From Reticulitermes speratus (lineage: Eukaryota; Arthropoda; Insecta; Blattodea; Rhinotermitidae), in contig JAJKFL010000012.1 of assembly GCA_021186555.1 (NCBI GenBank), forward strand, positions 25,492,210-25,556,209: 64,000 nucleotides of DNA. Direction: 5' to 3'. Position numbers and translations under genes: made by a program. Positions 31,769 through 42,399 of the stretch are shown piece after piece (positions within the stretch are counted from its first letter, which is position 1; every line of letters begins with the position of its first letter). The notes under the pieces were generated by a model. The model was not told the origin of the DNA, searched no databases, and saw only the letters and a program-made list of their open reading frames with translations.

Positions 31769-33198
31769 GACCCTTGTGCGCTATAAAGACCAGTGTGATG
31801 TCATTTAAAGAAATGATGTGTATGCATTTTGGCAAGCATACGGCACACACAAATACACTGTGTGGGTAATTGTGGTGTTATTTAGTGTTTAAACTTGGGG
31901 TAAGTGTAGTACCCGTTGTGCTTTTAAAGGTTAACTTTGTTTAACAATGGAAATAACTGAAGTGCTGTCAGCACCGAGGTGAAATGTAACAAACACGTAA
32001 AGTCTAACGCCTGTCTTTAAAGTCTACGGAAAGATTAAATGGAAATGCATGAAGAGTGACAGAAATTGTGATGTCATATGGTAGAAGTAGGTCAGAACTT
32101 CCATGGGATGAACGACATATCCTGGCATACCACACTTCCTTCATCTCAGTAATATTCTGGACGAACCATAAATTTCCAAATTTCGCTTTCGACGACACAG
32201 CTTCTAGAGTTTTAAGTCCCATTGACCGCAACAATTTGTCTCTAGAGAAAATGTGTTTTTATCCACTCACGCCACCGAATTAATATCAGTGTGCACGTGA
32301 GAAATAAATAATACTAGCAAGTTCCCTTTATATGAAAGTATTGTTTTCCGATAATCCAAAGCGTAGTTTTTGAAAAGTCTATATCGGTAGTGCTAATGGT
32401 GGGAGTACGCGTGTACATGGAATATCGGACGGGAATTTAAAACTGAAGGAACATGACTGTAAAATTGCTTATATTCAGGCTCGGAAAATGGAAACGCAGT
32501 TGTAAACAGGAGTTCAGGAGTTAAATTGAGCCAAGCAAAGCAAGTCACTTAATGGATCATAATCCTTCTTGTAATTCTAACGGTCGTTCAATTGGCCAGG
32601 AGCTTTCAGTCTTTTGTGTACCTAAATGTTCACTACCGTGCACACTGGTCGAATTTATTCCAACTCAAAACTTCACACCATACGTAAGGTCAGATCCCAT
32701 CCGATTAATGGCTAGATCTTTCAGATAAATCTTCATGGCATATTTTCACACACTACGACTTTGCTTTGAGATGGCTACAGGGGGCATGAGTCGAGCGAGG
32801 TCAGGTTACCGCGGTGGCCTTATCAATCCACTTTTAGGATTTCTATTTCATCTGTTTTTTGTAAAATTATTCGGTTCTGCAAAAGCCACACGGTTCCAAG
32901 TGTTTCACAAAGCTTAAGCTGGTAGTCGAGCATGGCCGCGTGGTCCGTCAATTCGCTATTAATTCATGCTGAAAATTACCCCACGCAGTAAGGCTGCTTG
33001 CCGCGCACACCCTTCAGTCCGGACAGCCACACGGGCAGTCATATCGTCAATTATTTTCTGTCTACCAAGAACACTAAGTATCCCAAAAGTGACTTCTAAG
33101 TACACACGTGTGTCAATCTTCATTGCGTGTAGACTACATACAACATAAAGTGTTATGTCTCTCTTGTTAAGGCTTTTATATAAGTTTAAAGGGACATT
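31769..33198. other. Unassigned stretch
   Basis: No gene or shared repeat recognised; frames of 60-76 codons without motif. Confidence 0.45.
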
Positions 33199-33206
33199 CT
33201 TTAGAC

Positions 33207-33594
33207 CAGCGGTCGCCAACCGGTGGTCCGCGGACCACCGATGGTTCGCGAGAAAATTTTGGTGGTCCGTGGAGAAATTTGGACATTATTTGTAATTTTT
33301 ATGTTTATTATACTGTTTCATTATATTCTGATTCGTCTTCGTGTCACCGACACAGGATCGCTGACAATTTTTGCCTTATTACGTTGCATCAATTTCGCGT
33401 TCCACGAACGACGACAATCGCCACCGTCGATCCACCGGCGGCTAGTACGCATTTCATATTAATAAAATGTAACTTTTATGATCATTATTTTATAGATGTT
33501 TGTACCTTTTTAAAAAAAATTCATGTTAGTGGTCCGCGGGATTCAAAATTGTGAGTTTAGTGGTCCGTGAGGTCCGAATGGTTGGCGACCGCTG
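33207..33594. mobile_element. hAT-type MITE (388 bp)
   Basis: CAGCGGTCGCCAACCGGTGG at the left and its inverse GGTTGGCGACCGCTG at the right form TIRs. 8-bp flanks CTTTAGAC and GTCTAGAC agree at six of eight positions, as in an aged target duplication. The interior has repeated GGTGGTCCG-type blocks and no transposase ORF. Confidence 0.85.
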
Positions 33595-33602
33595 GTCTAG
33601 AC

Positions 33603-34143
33603 AGCGCATAAAAGCGCATGGCACTGCATTACCCTCAGACCAGCACACACGTGTACACAATGTTGACTCAACTTCAATACATCAGTACAATGATTTGCTA
33701 TTCACCACTTTACTGAACATTAACTGTCATTAATAACTTTGTTGCATTATTTCTCCATTATTATGTACATTTCATCATAGGCATCTATTTGACGAAAGGA
33801 TCAGTGTATGACAGTTTAATTATTTAATGACACAAATTGTTTGAAATTAATAAATTATTTCAACCAGCGAATTATAGACATTTGGGTTGAGAATTCTGCA
33901 CAAGGTACATTTTCCTAGATGGTCCATATGTTGGACTGTAATCACAGAGACAACTGTGCATTGCCAGTGTCCAACATAAACCCTTCAGACTGCGACCTCC
34001 GCACTCGAATAACATTCACACAATTCTTCATTCAGAGTCAAAACTTAGTACCCTTTACACATGTATATGCTGTTACAGCTGGTGCTGTGTCCGGCTTCTT
34101 CAGCTATTGAATCAGGCGCTGAACATAATGTAACTTAATTAGC

Positions 34144-34178
<35 letters not shown>

Positions 34179-34698
34179 CGTTTAAGAAACGCACGTCTAA
34201 TGATTTCATCAAAGAGACACGGCCACACAATCCTACGCAGGCACGCTGACTGATGTGTAGGCTGATGCAGTCTTCAAAATGGGCAAACGCTCGGTGACTG
34301 CATGGGCTTGCTTTGAATCCCGTTCAAAGCATATATGTTTGTATTATGATTTCCATTCTGATGCATAATCAATCTCTGAGTTGTAATTACCCATGAGGAT
34401 GCACAAAAGACAAACGTCATAACATGGACGCCTCGGGGACAATTCTAATTCGGTGAATGAATCAGTGAAGCGATTGTATTGTCAAACATTGGCTGTTCCT
34501 GCCAGACTGATCTGTTATACATAGCGCCTACACGCGTGTGTGTGTCGTGCCTACTTGCATGCAGTAATACACAGCGTTAGTTCATTAAAACTTCGGGGCA
34601 CTTCAGCAAAGTGGCAAGACCGGTGCATCTGTATGTTCCGCTCAGGTGGTACTCGTCAGAGACCATTCTCGGGCATAGAAATGGCACACCGACTTCGA
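33603..34698. other. Unassigned stretch with (TAA)n
   Basis: (TAA)n at about 34147-34180. No gene or shared repeat seen. Confidence 0.45.
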
Positions 34699-35045
34699 CA
34701 CGATGACAGCGGTATGATAAAGTTCTCTTACACTGTCACATGAAGTATCACGATGACAGCGGTATGATAAAGTTCTCTTACACTGTTACATGAAGTGTCA
34801 CGATGACAGCGGTATGATAAAGTTCTCTTACACTGTCACATGAAGTATCACGATGACAGCGGTATGATAAAGTTCTCTTACATTGTCACATGAAGTATCA
34901 CGATGACAGCGGTATGATAAAGTTCTCTTACACTGTCACATGAAGTATCACGATGACAGCGGTATGATAAAGTTCTCTTACACTGTCACATGAAGTATCA
35001 CGATGACAGCGGTATGATAAAGTTCTCTTACACTGTCACATGAAA
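34699..35045. repeat. 50-bp minisatellite, 7 copies
   Basis: The unit is CACGATGACAGCGGTATGAT, AAAGTTCTCTTACACTGTCA, CATGAAGTAT. The copies are nearly identical, indicating recent amplification. Confidence 0.97.
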
Positions 35046-35419
35046 TATCCGGTTTTATAAAGTTGTTGCAATATATATGGCGCCTTGTTTTAGTGCACGC
35101 GGCATGGATAAGTTTAAACTTCGGATCATCACATTTCAGTAATTACGCACATTGTAGTCAACGCACTCAAGTGCAACGTCCAGAAACACAAATATTGTAA
35201 ACTTCACGAACACAACTGCTGCTTATTCAAAGTCCACCAGAAGGAGAAAGATCTATTATATATGAAACTTAGTTGAGAGAACACTGCTGAATGTGGCTGT
35301 GCGATCGTCATATGCAATCAGAAGGTGACTTCGACATAACCGTTAAAGTTTCGTGACTTCTACGTGTAACAGCACGTTCAGCTTCATTCTCTACACCGTT
35401 AAAAACTAGTACTTTTAAC
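35046..35419. other. Unassigned stretch
   Basis: No feature recognised. Confidence 0.4.
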
Positions 35420-35432
35420 AACCAATTAAATG

Positions 35433-35674
35433 CGTGATTTGAGGCTTCCGCCGCGATGTAGACGGGATCTGTGTCCTTCTGGGACATTGCGCAGCGTTGA
35501 ATGGCAGTTGTTTACAGACGTTTCGGGACAACCTATCAGTCCCATCTTCAAGGGCCAAGAAGACCAAGAAGAAAGCCCTTGACCCTTGAAGATGGGACCG
35601 ATAGGTAGTCCCCGAAACGTCTGTACAGAAATACCACTCAACGCTGTGTAATATCCCAGAAGAGCGCAGATCTC
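35433..35674. mobile_element. Foldback F, two arms, perfect 13-bp TSD
   Basis: TSD AACCAATTAAATG at 35420-35432 and 35675-35687. Left arm GAGGCTTCCGCCGCGATGTA, CCTTCTGGGACATTGCGCAG, TTTACAGACGTTTCGGGACA. Right arm: TTGAAGA (35586-35592), T, GGGAC (35594-35598), loop, GTCCC, GAAACGTCTG, then GAAATACCACTCAACGCTGT, AGAAGAGCGCAGATCT. Each arm thus has a hammerhead-like core. Confidence 0.88.
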
Positions 35675-35834
35675 AACCAATTAAATGTACACTAAAATTA
35701 TAAATATTATTTATATTAAAGGAACAGACTTTTATTTTGATATAAATAACAGTGATAAGTGTACTGTGTATTTAGTTGGTTGTTAAAAATATTATTTATC
35801 ACGTTAAACATTTAAAAATTCTTCACACCGTGTA

Positions 35835-36581
35835 CATGTAGCCCTTGCTTTATGCCCCACTTGTTTTACGGCTTTTTCATTTTAACGCCTCTCGCCACTA
35901 TACACTACTTCTTGATTTACGCTCTCTTATTTTCGGTTTAACGCCCCTTCGCTGGCTGCGTTCTGTTACGCTAACCCCTACCTATTCCATTATTTCTTAC
36001 GAGCATATCGTTACTGATTTACGCTCTCTTATTTTCGGTTTAACGCCCCTTCGCTGGCTGCGTTCTGTTACGCTAACCCCTACCTATTCCATTATTTCTT
36101 ACGAGCATATCGTTACTGATTTACGCTCTCTTATTTTCGGTTTAACGCCCCTTCGCTGGCTGCGTTCTGTTACGCTAACCCCTACCTATTCCATTATTTC
36201 TTACGAGCATATCGTTACTGATTTACGCTCTCTTATTTTCGGTTTAACGCCCCTTCGCTGGCTGCGTTCTGTTACGCTAACCCCTACCTATTCCATTATT
36301 TCTTACGAGCATATCGTTACTGATTTACGCTCTCTTATTTTCGGTTTAACGCCCCTTCGCTGGCTGCGTTCTGTTACGCTAACCCCTACCTATTCCATTA
36401 TTTCTTACGAGCATATCGTTACTGATTTACGCTCTCTTATTTTCGGTTTAACGCCCCTTCGCTGGCTGCGTTCTGTTACGCTAACCCCTACCTATTCCAT
36501 TATTTCTTACGAGCATATCGTTACTGATTTACGCCCATTTTTTTCAGGAACACAACTAGGGCGTAACATAAGGGATTAGTG
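35835..36581. mobile_element. Possible Tigger-like element with internal 102-bp expansion
   Basis: The ends CATGTAGCCCTTGCTTTATG and, inverted, CACTAATCCCTTATGTTACG are similar, each flanked by TA. The interior is filled with a 102-bp tandem repeat. TIR similarity is moderate and I found no second copy, so the boundaries are tentative. Confidence 0.5.
35912..36539. repeat. 102-bp tandem repeat, 6 full copies
   Basis: GATTTACGCTCTCTTATTTT, CGGTTTAACGCCCCTTCGCT, GGCTGCGTTCTGTTACGCTA, ACCCCTACCTATTCCATTAT, TTCTTACGAGCATATCGTTA CT. Copies are virtually identical, which implies very recent amplification. The plus strand encodes a 34-residue repeat (DLRSLIFGLTPLRWLRSVTL...), open only because 102 is divisible by three. 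Confidence 0.95.
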
Positions 36582-36597
36582 TATTTATGTACAAGTA

Positions 36598-36782
36598 TTT
36601 TCGTAGGAGTCTTCGGATGGACACACGCTGCATCAATGTGGAACGTAAGACTACGTAGGCAAAGGAGAAATGGGCGACCAAAGACACGATGGGCAGACAC
36701 GTTCAAGAGGGTAGCAGGAGGACAACGGTCACGAACAGCCAAAAACTGGAGAGAATTGAGTGGATACACACAGCATTCGTAA
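36598..36782 (+). pseudogene. Possible LINE RT-ORF C-terminal remnant
   Basis: The plus-strand translation contains FGWTHAASMWNVRL, RRQRRNGRPKTRWADTFKRV and AGGQRSRTAKNW. The pattern 'R-R-x-GRP-x-x-RW-x-D' followed by AG and a K-N-x-x-x-W block is common in the tail of RTE/Jockey-type RT ORFs. It is short and lacks any RT motif; a (TTTA)-rich tail follows at 36881-36915. Confidence 0.5.
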
Positions 36783-36915
36783 AAGCGACATATGTAGGAA
36801 CAGCTCACCTAGTGATGAAGCACTCGAGCTCTCCGTGGTTCCATCAAAAGGTCGTTGCCCTCATGGGATTAATTAGGCTTATTTATTAATTTATTTATTC
36901 ATTTATTTGTTTCGT

Positions 36916-38235
36916 AGTATTCCCACAACAAATCGTAATTTCGTCACTAAAGATCTTTCACCGTCTCATTTTTATAATGGAAAAGCACGTTGCTTTCCGT
37001 GTGAAATTATGAACTGAATGTTTAAGTAGAATTTAGAAAAAGTTTTAGTTTTTACAGTGTTAAAGGGTGTTTTGATACTTGGATTTCAGTGATTAAAGTA
37101 AAATTCAATATTCAATATAAACGACGTAAGTAATTCGCGTCCAGTTAACTCGAAATAATTCTTTTTTTGTCACGTCCTTCCGAGTTCACGACAAATGTCG
37201 CGAAACCTCAAGAAATAAAGATTGACCAGAACACACCAACCTCACTCAAAACAGCTGTTCTTGTTAAATGTATGGGAGTTTCGCTAACCAAGAATTACCC
37301 TGCCTATTACGGAATCAAAGTTTCATTACTGCCAGATGAATCCAAAGTGAGACCTGATTTCCCACGACGATGACTATGAATAACAATTCACTGTCTTCCG
37401 GGATGTGACGTCGTGTTTCCTGATATAATTTCACAAACACTTCGGAGTAATGTTCTGCATATATCTACCATGCAGATTGAGGCAAAAATTCCCTCGAAAT
37501 GTTTGGTAAATTTATAAAAGACATCACAGCGTTATCTTTTGTAAGACAGTAGTCTTTGAGTTGAATCCAGTTCGCACACTCAGCAACTTTTGACATGCAT
37601 TTTAGTATTATCCTTTGATCTAAGTCTAGCCCTCCAAAGTTGGCGAATTCAAATCGTGTTTCTTCACATAACTTCTAATCTTTTCCTTCGTATTACGGCA
37701 CAAATTTAAATAAATAAGCAATTGTAAGACGAGCAACATACCTTCCTAAAACCTCTTGTTGGAGGTGAACGTGAAACGTAGGCGGTCCACGTGTCAATGA
37801 GTACAATTTGCAAATGCGGTAACAGATCAGACTAATACACAGCAACATGAAGCCAACGATGTAATGCTGATGTGACATTCACTCAATAGTCTGTTATTAA
37901 TTATTAATTCAGTGTAATGACAGAAGTCAGACAGCAAAACAATGAACCAACAGAGGTGCACAATATTCTAACCACAATCTATAATTCACATGTACAAAGC
38001 TTCAATTACCTTAATGTAATTCAGAGACTCAAGCTTGATACCGACCTAAATGAAAGACAGAACCGAATTCTTTTGACGAAGATATAACTCTTCAAGAAAA
38101 ATTTCTTACAAAGATTTTAGTAGCACGTAGCTGACAGCCAATTGACGACTATTAGGATACGTATGTAAGAAACAATTATTTCATGACGCATTCCGTCCCA
38201 ACCTCGACATGGATTAACCTTGTTTAAGAGTGATT
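36916..38235. other. Unassigned stretch with decayed repeats
   Basis: At 37250-37345 translations reading SLTKNYPAYYGIKV may be a very decayed antisense LINE tail (compare the antisense [12 protein letters not shown] of the 8903 copy). At 37385-37530, CCGGGATGTGACGTCGTGT and CTCGAAATGTTTGGTAAATT resemble the F-like foldback at 11246. No gene seen. Confidence 0.35.
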
Positions 38236-38386
38236 TCAGGCTTCCTTCACGATTTAAACGAGGTATTCGATCTTCTGTAATGTCGCGTTCACTTGTAGTT
38301 AGTTGCCGACGTTTCGAGACCGCCTATCGGTCCCATCTTCAAGGTTCAAGCAGTCAAAGACCATTGAAGATGGACTCTGCAGAATT
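38236..38386. mobile_element. Foldback F, left arm and part of right arm, decayed
   Basis: TTCAGGCTTCCTTCACGATT, ATGTCGCGTTCACTTGTAGT, TTGCCGACGTTTCGAGACCG, CCCATCTTCAAGG then ATTGAAGATGGACTCTG. It keeps the arm up to the hammerhead-like core; the second arm is truncated. Confidence 0.7.
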
Positions 38387-38451
38387 TGAATTCGTTAAGA
38401 ATAAAAAACTGAACTAGTTTATTAAGATTATTCTGCGTATTCTGTCTCTGA

Positions 38452-38711
38452 GCCGATCCCAGTGACCGCGCGGTCTAAGGCGTGGGTCTGCGGCCCCTCA
38501 CTTGCTGGGATTGTGGGTTCGAATCCCGCCGAGCTCATGGATGTCTGTATCTTGTAAGTGTTGTGTGTTGTCAGGTAGAGGTCTCTGCTACGAGCTGGTC
38601 ACTCGTCCAGAGGAGTCCTACCGAGTGTTTGTGTGTCTGAGTGTGATCGTGAAGCGTCGATAATGAGACGGCCTAGGCCCCCTAGGGGCTGTCGAGCCAT
38701 TGAAAAAAGAA
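38452..38711 (+). mobile_element. SINE family C, full-length, TSD-flanked
   Basis: TSD TCTGTCTCTGA at 38441-38451 and 38712-38722. Head GCCGATCCCAGTGACCGCGC, GGTCTAAGGCGTGGGTCTGC (A box), GGGTTCGAATCCC (B box), body TGTTGTGTGTTGTCAGGTAG, ACTCGTCCAGAGGAGTCCTA, 3' end GGCCCCCTAGGGGCTGTCGA, GCCATTGAAAA. Best model of the family in this window. Confidence 0.93.
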
Positions 38712-38722
38712 TCTGTCTCTGA

Positions 38723-39232
38723 TATATCGGGAGTTTCTTCTACCTTTCCCCGTAAATCGGCGTGTAAGTGCAACTGTAATTCGTTTCCCAAGAACTGAAG
38801 CTGCAGTTTCTGAATCTCGTTCAGTATGTTACGCTTGACACTCTCGTGAATTGCTATTAAATGTCAGTAATATAAAGTGTCAATAACATTTTATATTACT
38901 GACATTTAGCAGACAGAGTCCAAAGGTTATACCGCCATGACGCGGCTTGCACATCCTTGTTTTATGATATTAGAAGGCAAAATATGAAATAATAGTTAGA
39001 CTTATTGCGAGGGAGATTAGACGAAGAGAGAAGCACGCACTAGGACCCCAAATAATGGGCAGGATTCAATCAATTGGACTTACTCGTTTTCAGTTTTTGT
39101 CCAGCTTTTGTTTCTGAAGGTTTCAGTTAAAGAACTTCAAATCGAAGTCAGCGTATCGACTGCCGATATTTAAACACGTTGTCTCCCCTGTAAGCAAAAT
39201 GTTGCCCAAATAACCTGCATATTCTGTCTACA
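38723..39232. other. Unassigned stretch with one foldback at 38849-38912
   Basis: CTATTAAATGTCAGTAATAT and its inverse ATATTACTGACATTTAGCAG form 23-bp arms with a 17-base spacer. Otherwise nothing recognised. Confidence 0.6.
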
Positions 39233-39412
39233 CAACTAACTCCATGGACCAGTTAAGAAGCTTAGAAGCTAACAAGTCCTCAGCTAGTCAAAAATTCCCC
39301 GCATTTTATGGAACCCGAAAGTTTATTACCGCATTCACAAATACCCGCCACCTGTCCCTATCCTGAGCCTGATCAATCTAGTCCATGCCCCCATCCCACT
39401 TCTTGAAGACCC
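39233..39412 (-). mobile_element. 5'-truncated (TTAG)n LINE, minus strand
   Basis: Reading the complement: TTGAAATGGGTCTTCAAGAA, GTGGGATGGGGGCATGGACT, GATTGATCAGGCTCAGGATA, GGGACAGGTGGCGGGTATTT, ATAAAATGCGGGGAATTTTT, GCTTCTAAGCTTC and the tail TTAGTT at 39233. It is a short 3' copy of the element at 31274-31756. Confidence 0.85.
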
Positions 39413-40871
39413 ATTTCAATTTTTTTTATTTATATCTTATGCAGACAAATGTACAATGTTTTATGTTATTTATCATAATTTTTATTATATGCTGCCCAAC
39501 AGTAGGCCTCCTACAAATCTATAGTGAAAGCAGAATGACTGTTACAGGTATGTACGATCAACAACCGTTCTACTAAAAATACATTTGGTGGGAAGAATAA
39601 CTGTGCATTACTTCCGGTTGTTTGTTATGTAGATTCGGTATTAAACCTTACCATATAGCAACAGGTTGTGACGGTGCTGACTTGGGCTAAGGCTCACGGT
39701 AGGCAGCAGTGTGGGGTTCCTACGGAGGCGGTAAGGTCTTTTGGGTTCCGTAAGGACAGGTACTTCATTGACCAGATGGATAAACGGAGGATTCTAAAGA
39801 AGTCATCTCTGGAGTTAGCTGTTATTTGTATGTCTGTCCGTTATATACAAGTTCTGTATTCTGACTGTGGAAACAAATGATAACATCCGTAATAAAACTA
39901 TGAAGCGAAGTACCTATATAATGTCTCAAGTTAGCTCTATAAAGGGCAGTGGTAACTGTATATACCATTTGTTTTAAAGAAATTATGCATTGTCCACACA
40001 GCATCTTCGAGGACTTCACATGATTTTGAGGTTAAACAGTGACTACAACACAAACAAGTTTATCTTGGTACCTCAGACCCAATTGGACTGCTTTAAGATA
40101 GGAACTGAAAATTTGTAAGGATATTTAACTGACAAGAACTTCACATCTCAAAGTGTTAAACTTTTACAGAAATATATTTATATCCATGGCGACTACGTTT
40201 GGACCTTTATCAGAAAAAGGACAGGAAAGAGAGGAACAAAGAAAGAAGAACAGAATAAGACACACGCGACAGAGGGAGAACAAAAATTGAAAAGGTATGG
40301 ATAAACAGAATTTCTGAACACAGGAGAGATTGGAACGAAATGGTTTCTTAAAATCAAGTTAAAGCCTAATTCAATAAAACTTCGGAAACATGTCACTGCA
40401 TCCTATCTTGTGCAGGAAACCCGTCTGTGTGTATGCATGGGTGTGACGTATTTTTTTTTTTTTGTGACTTGCATGTTCGAATGTGCAGCGTTCCCTGCGC
40501 GGTCCGGCTCATTCGCCGGTCCTAGCAATCCACTTGGCAGCACAACTTCCCTTCCTCTTCCACCTCACCATCGTAGGATGACTCAACGTCACACAGAGGA
40601 ATGCTGTATTTTATACGAATAAACAGAAAACAGCCACACAGTATCGCAAATGAATTTCAGTGCCACAGTTCTCTACTTCCTTAGCACTACTTACAACTTC
40701 GATTTGAAACGTCTCCGTACTGGACTGCCTTTCGTGCTAACGACGAATTCTATATTCTGAAGTATATTCAGGCCTGTGTGTACTAGAAGTACACACAGGC
40801 CTGTTACAATGTATCTCACACTGTGACGTATGCCACAAAAGTTTGACATGTGTAAGCACTTATATACACAT
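39413..40871. other. Unassigned stretch with one perfect hairpin
   Basis: A hairpin at 40769-40803 (CAGGCCTGTGTGTACT, AGA, inverse arm) and poly-T at about 40450-40461. A 70-codon frame at 39668 has no recognisable domain. No gene seen. Confidence 0.5.
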
Positions 40872-41135
40872 TTTTTTTTCTATGGCTCGACAGCCCTATA
40901 TGGGCCTGGGCTTCCTCGTTTCGTCGAGGTTTCATGGTCACACATATTTGAGACACACCACACTCGGTATGACTCCTGTGGACGAGTGACCAGCCCGTCG
41001 CAGAGACCTCTACCTGACAACACACAACACTCACAAGAGACAAACATCCATGCCCCGGTGGGATTCGAACCCACGATCCCAGTAAGCGAGCGGCCGAATA
41101 CCCACGCCTTAGGCCGCACGGCCACTGGGATCGGC
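40872..41135 (-). mobile_element. SINE family C, minus strand, TSD-flanked
   Basis: TSD TATATACACAT at 40861-40871 and 41136-41146. Minus strand: GCCGATCCCAGTGGCCGTGC, GGCCTAAGGCGTGGGTATTC, GGGATCGTGGGTTCGAATCC, body TGTTGTGTGTTGTCAGGTAG, end GGGCTGTCGAGCCATAG and poly-A. Same 3' type as 38452. Confidence 0.93.
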
Positions 41136-41182
41136 TATATACACATATACGTGTATATATATATAAGTAGGCCTACACATCG

Positions 41183-41388
41183 CACCTGTTTTGTAAAAAA
41201 ATGGAACAACTGAATGTAGCTCAAAGTGGCACTTAGCTCCGTTTTGCAAAACACGGGTGATATGTCACAATTTTCAGAGGAACCTGCTGCCTCCGTCATC
41301 TTCACTTACATATCGACCTATTTTGTACAAAGTGGACAACTGAGTGTAGCTCAAAGTGGCAGTTAGCCGCTTTGTACAAAACAGGAGC
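41183..41388. mobile_element. Pair of ~75-bp palindromic elements
   Basis: Copies at 41183-41259 and 41315-41388 share CTCAAAGTGGCA in the middle and ends such as CACCTGTTTTGTAAAAAAA inverted as TTTTGCAAAACACGGGTG. They are imperfect palindromes separated by 55 bp. They look like MITE-type mini-elements, but flanking duplications are unclear. Confidence 0.55.
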
Positions 41389-41409
41389 GACAAACGTATA
41401 TATTCGGGG

Positions 41410-41685
41410 CATCAGATGAAGAATGAGATGGACGTGCCATGTGGTAAGTATGGGAGACAGGAGAGGTGCATACATGGTTTTGGTGGGGAAACCTGAGAGA
41501 AATAGACAACTTGAAAGACCTAGGCGTTGATGGGAGCATATTATTAAAATGGATTTTCAAGAACTGGGATCGGGGGTGTTGAACTGGATTGATCTGTTTC
41601 AGGATAGGAACAGATGGCGTGGGCTTTAATTGCGGTAATGAACCTTCGGGTTGCATAAAATGCGGGGACTATGCTCCATACAATT
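41410..41685 (+). mobile_element. Decayed (TTAG)n LINE 3' region
   Basis: GAATGAGATGGACGTGCCAT, GGAGAGGTGCATACATGGTT, TTGGTGGGGAAACCTGAGAG, AACTGGATTGATCTGTTTCA, GGATAGGAACAGATGGCGTG, ATAAAATGCGGGGACTATGC. It parallels 31436-31735, with several substitutions and a decayed tail (CAATTAGAG). Confidence 0.8.
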
Positions 41686-41849
41686 AGAGTTATAAATATA
41701 TCAGTAACGATTTTCTCTACACCCTGATGACACTGCTCATCGGTAGTGTGTACTTCTGACATCTCAGAATCGTGAAATAACTACAGCATTAGCGACAAAT
41801 GTCTTAGTATAGAAACTCAATAAACACACGTACATGACCCACCCCGTTT

Positions 41850-42115
41850 GTTTGGTGAAGGGCCCCGCAGCAGAAGCTACGGACGCATCGCAGCTTTAAG
41901 TCTTATTGTGCAATCCTGTGATGAAGGTGATAAGTTTTTTCGTTTTTCCTTGTAATGGAGCAAAGGGTGAAATGAAACCGACAGGGGAAAACCAAAAACC
42001 TGTCCAGGTGCAACTTTGTCAACCAAAAATCCCACAAGGATTTGACTCGGCATCGAATCCGGGCTTCCGCGGTGAGAGACCGGCGACTATCCTCCTGAGC
42101 GAGTTACCCTGTAAG
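41850..42115 (-). mobile_element. SINE family A, minus strand
   Basis: On the complement: head AACTCGCTCAGGAGGATAGT, CGCCGGTCTCTCACCGCGGA, CGGATTCGATGCCG (B box), middle TTGCACCTGGACAGGTTTTT, and 3' part TTGCACAATAAGACTTAAAG and GCTTCTGCTGCGGGGCCCTT. It matches the full copy at 52876. No TSD found. Confidence 0.85.
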
Positions 42116-42399
42116 TCATAACAACTATCTTTTACGGAGGGCGGGCAAAAATGTGGCAACGCTAGACATGGAGTGTATACGTAGTTAAGAGTGCGTGTAG
42201 CATGTGCGTGTACAAGTTACCGTCAGATGGAGGTACATATACAGGACTGCGCATTTATGGTGCCAAGCTCATTGTGTAAGCGATCTCATTCTAACACGGA
42301 AGTCTTTAAATTGGAGCACGGCTCGTACGTGCAAAGAGCAGTTAGAAATGCATGAGAATGGCACTCAGAGATGCGTGAAGCATTGTGCGATGGTGCCCC

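Noticed and set aside
34699-35045. CRISPR-like regularly spaced repeats
   Set aside because: Units are contiguous without unique spacers, in a eukaryotic context; ordinary minisatellites.
35845-36579. 244-codon frame with 34-residue repeats
   Set aside because: It is the 102-bp array; identity at all codon positions points to recent DNA amplification, not to protein constraint.
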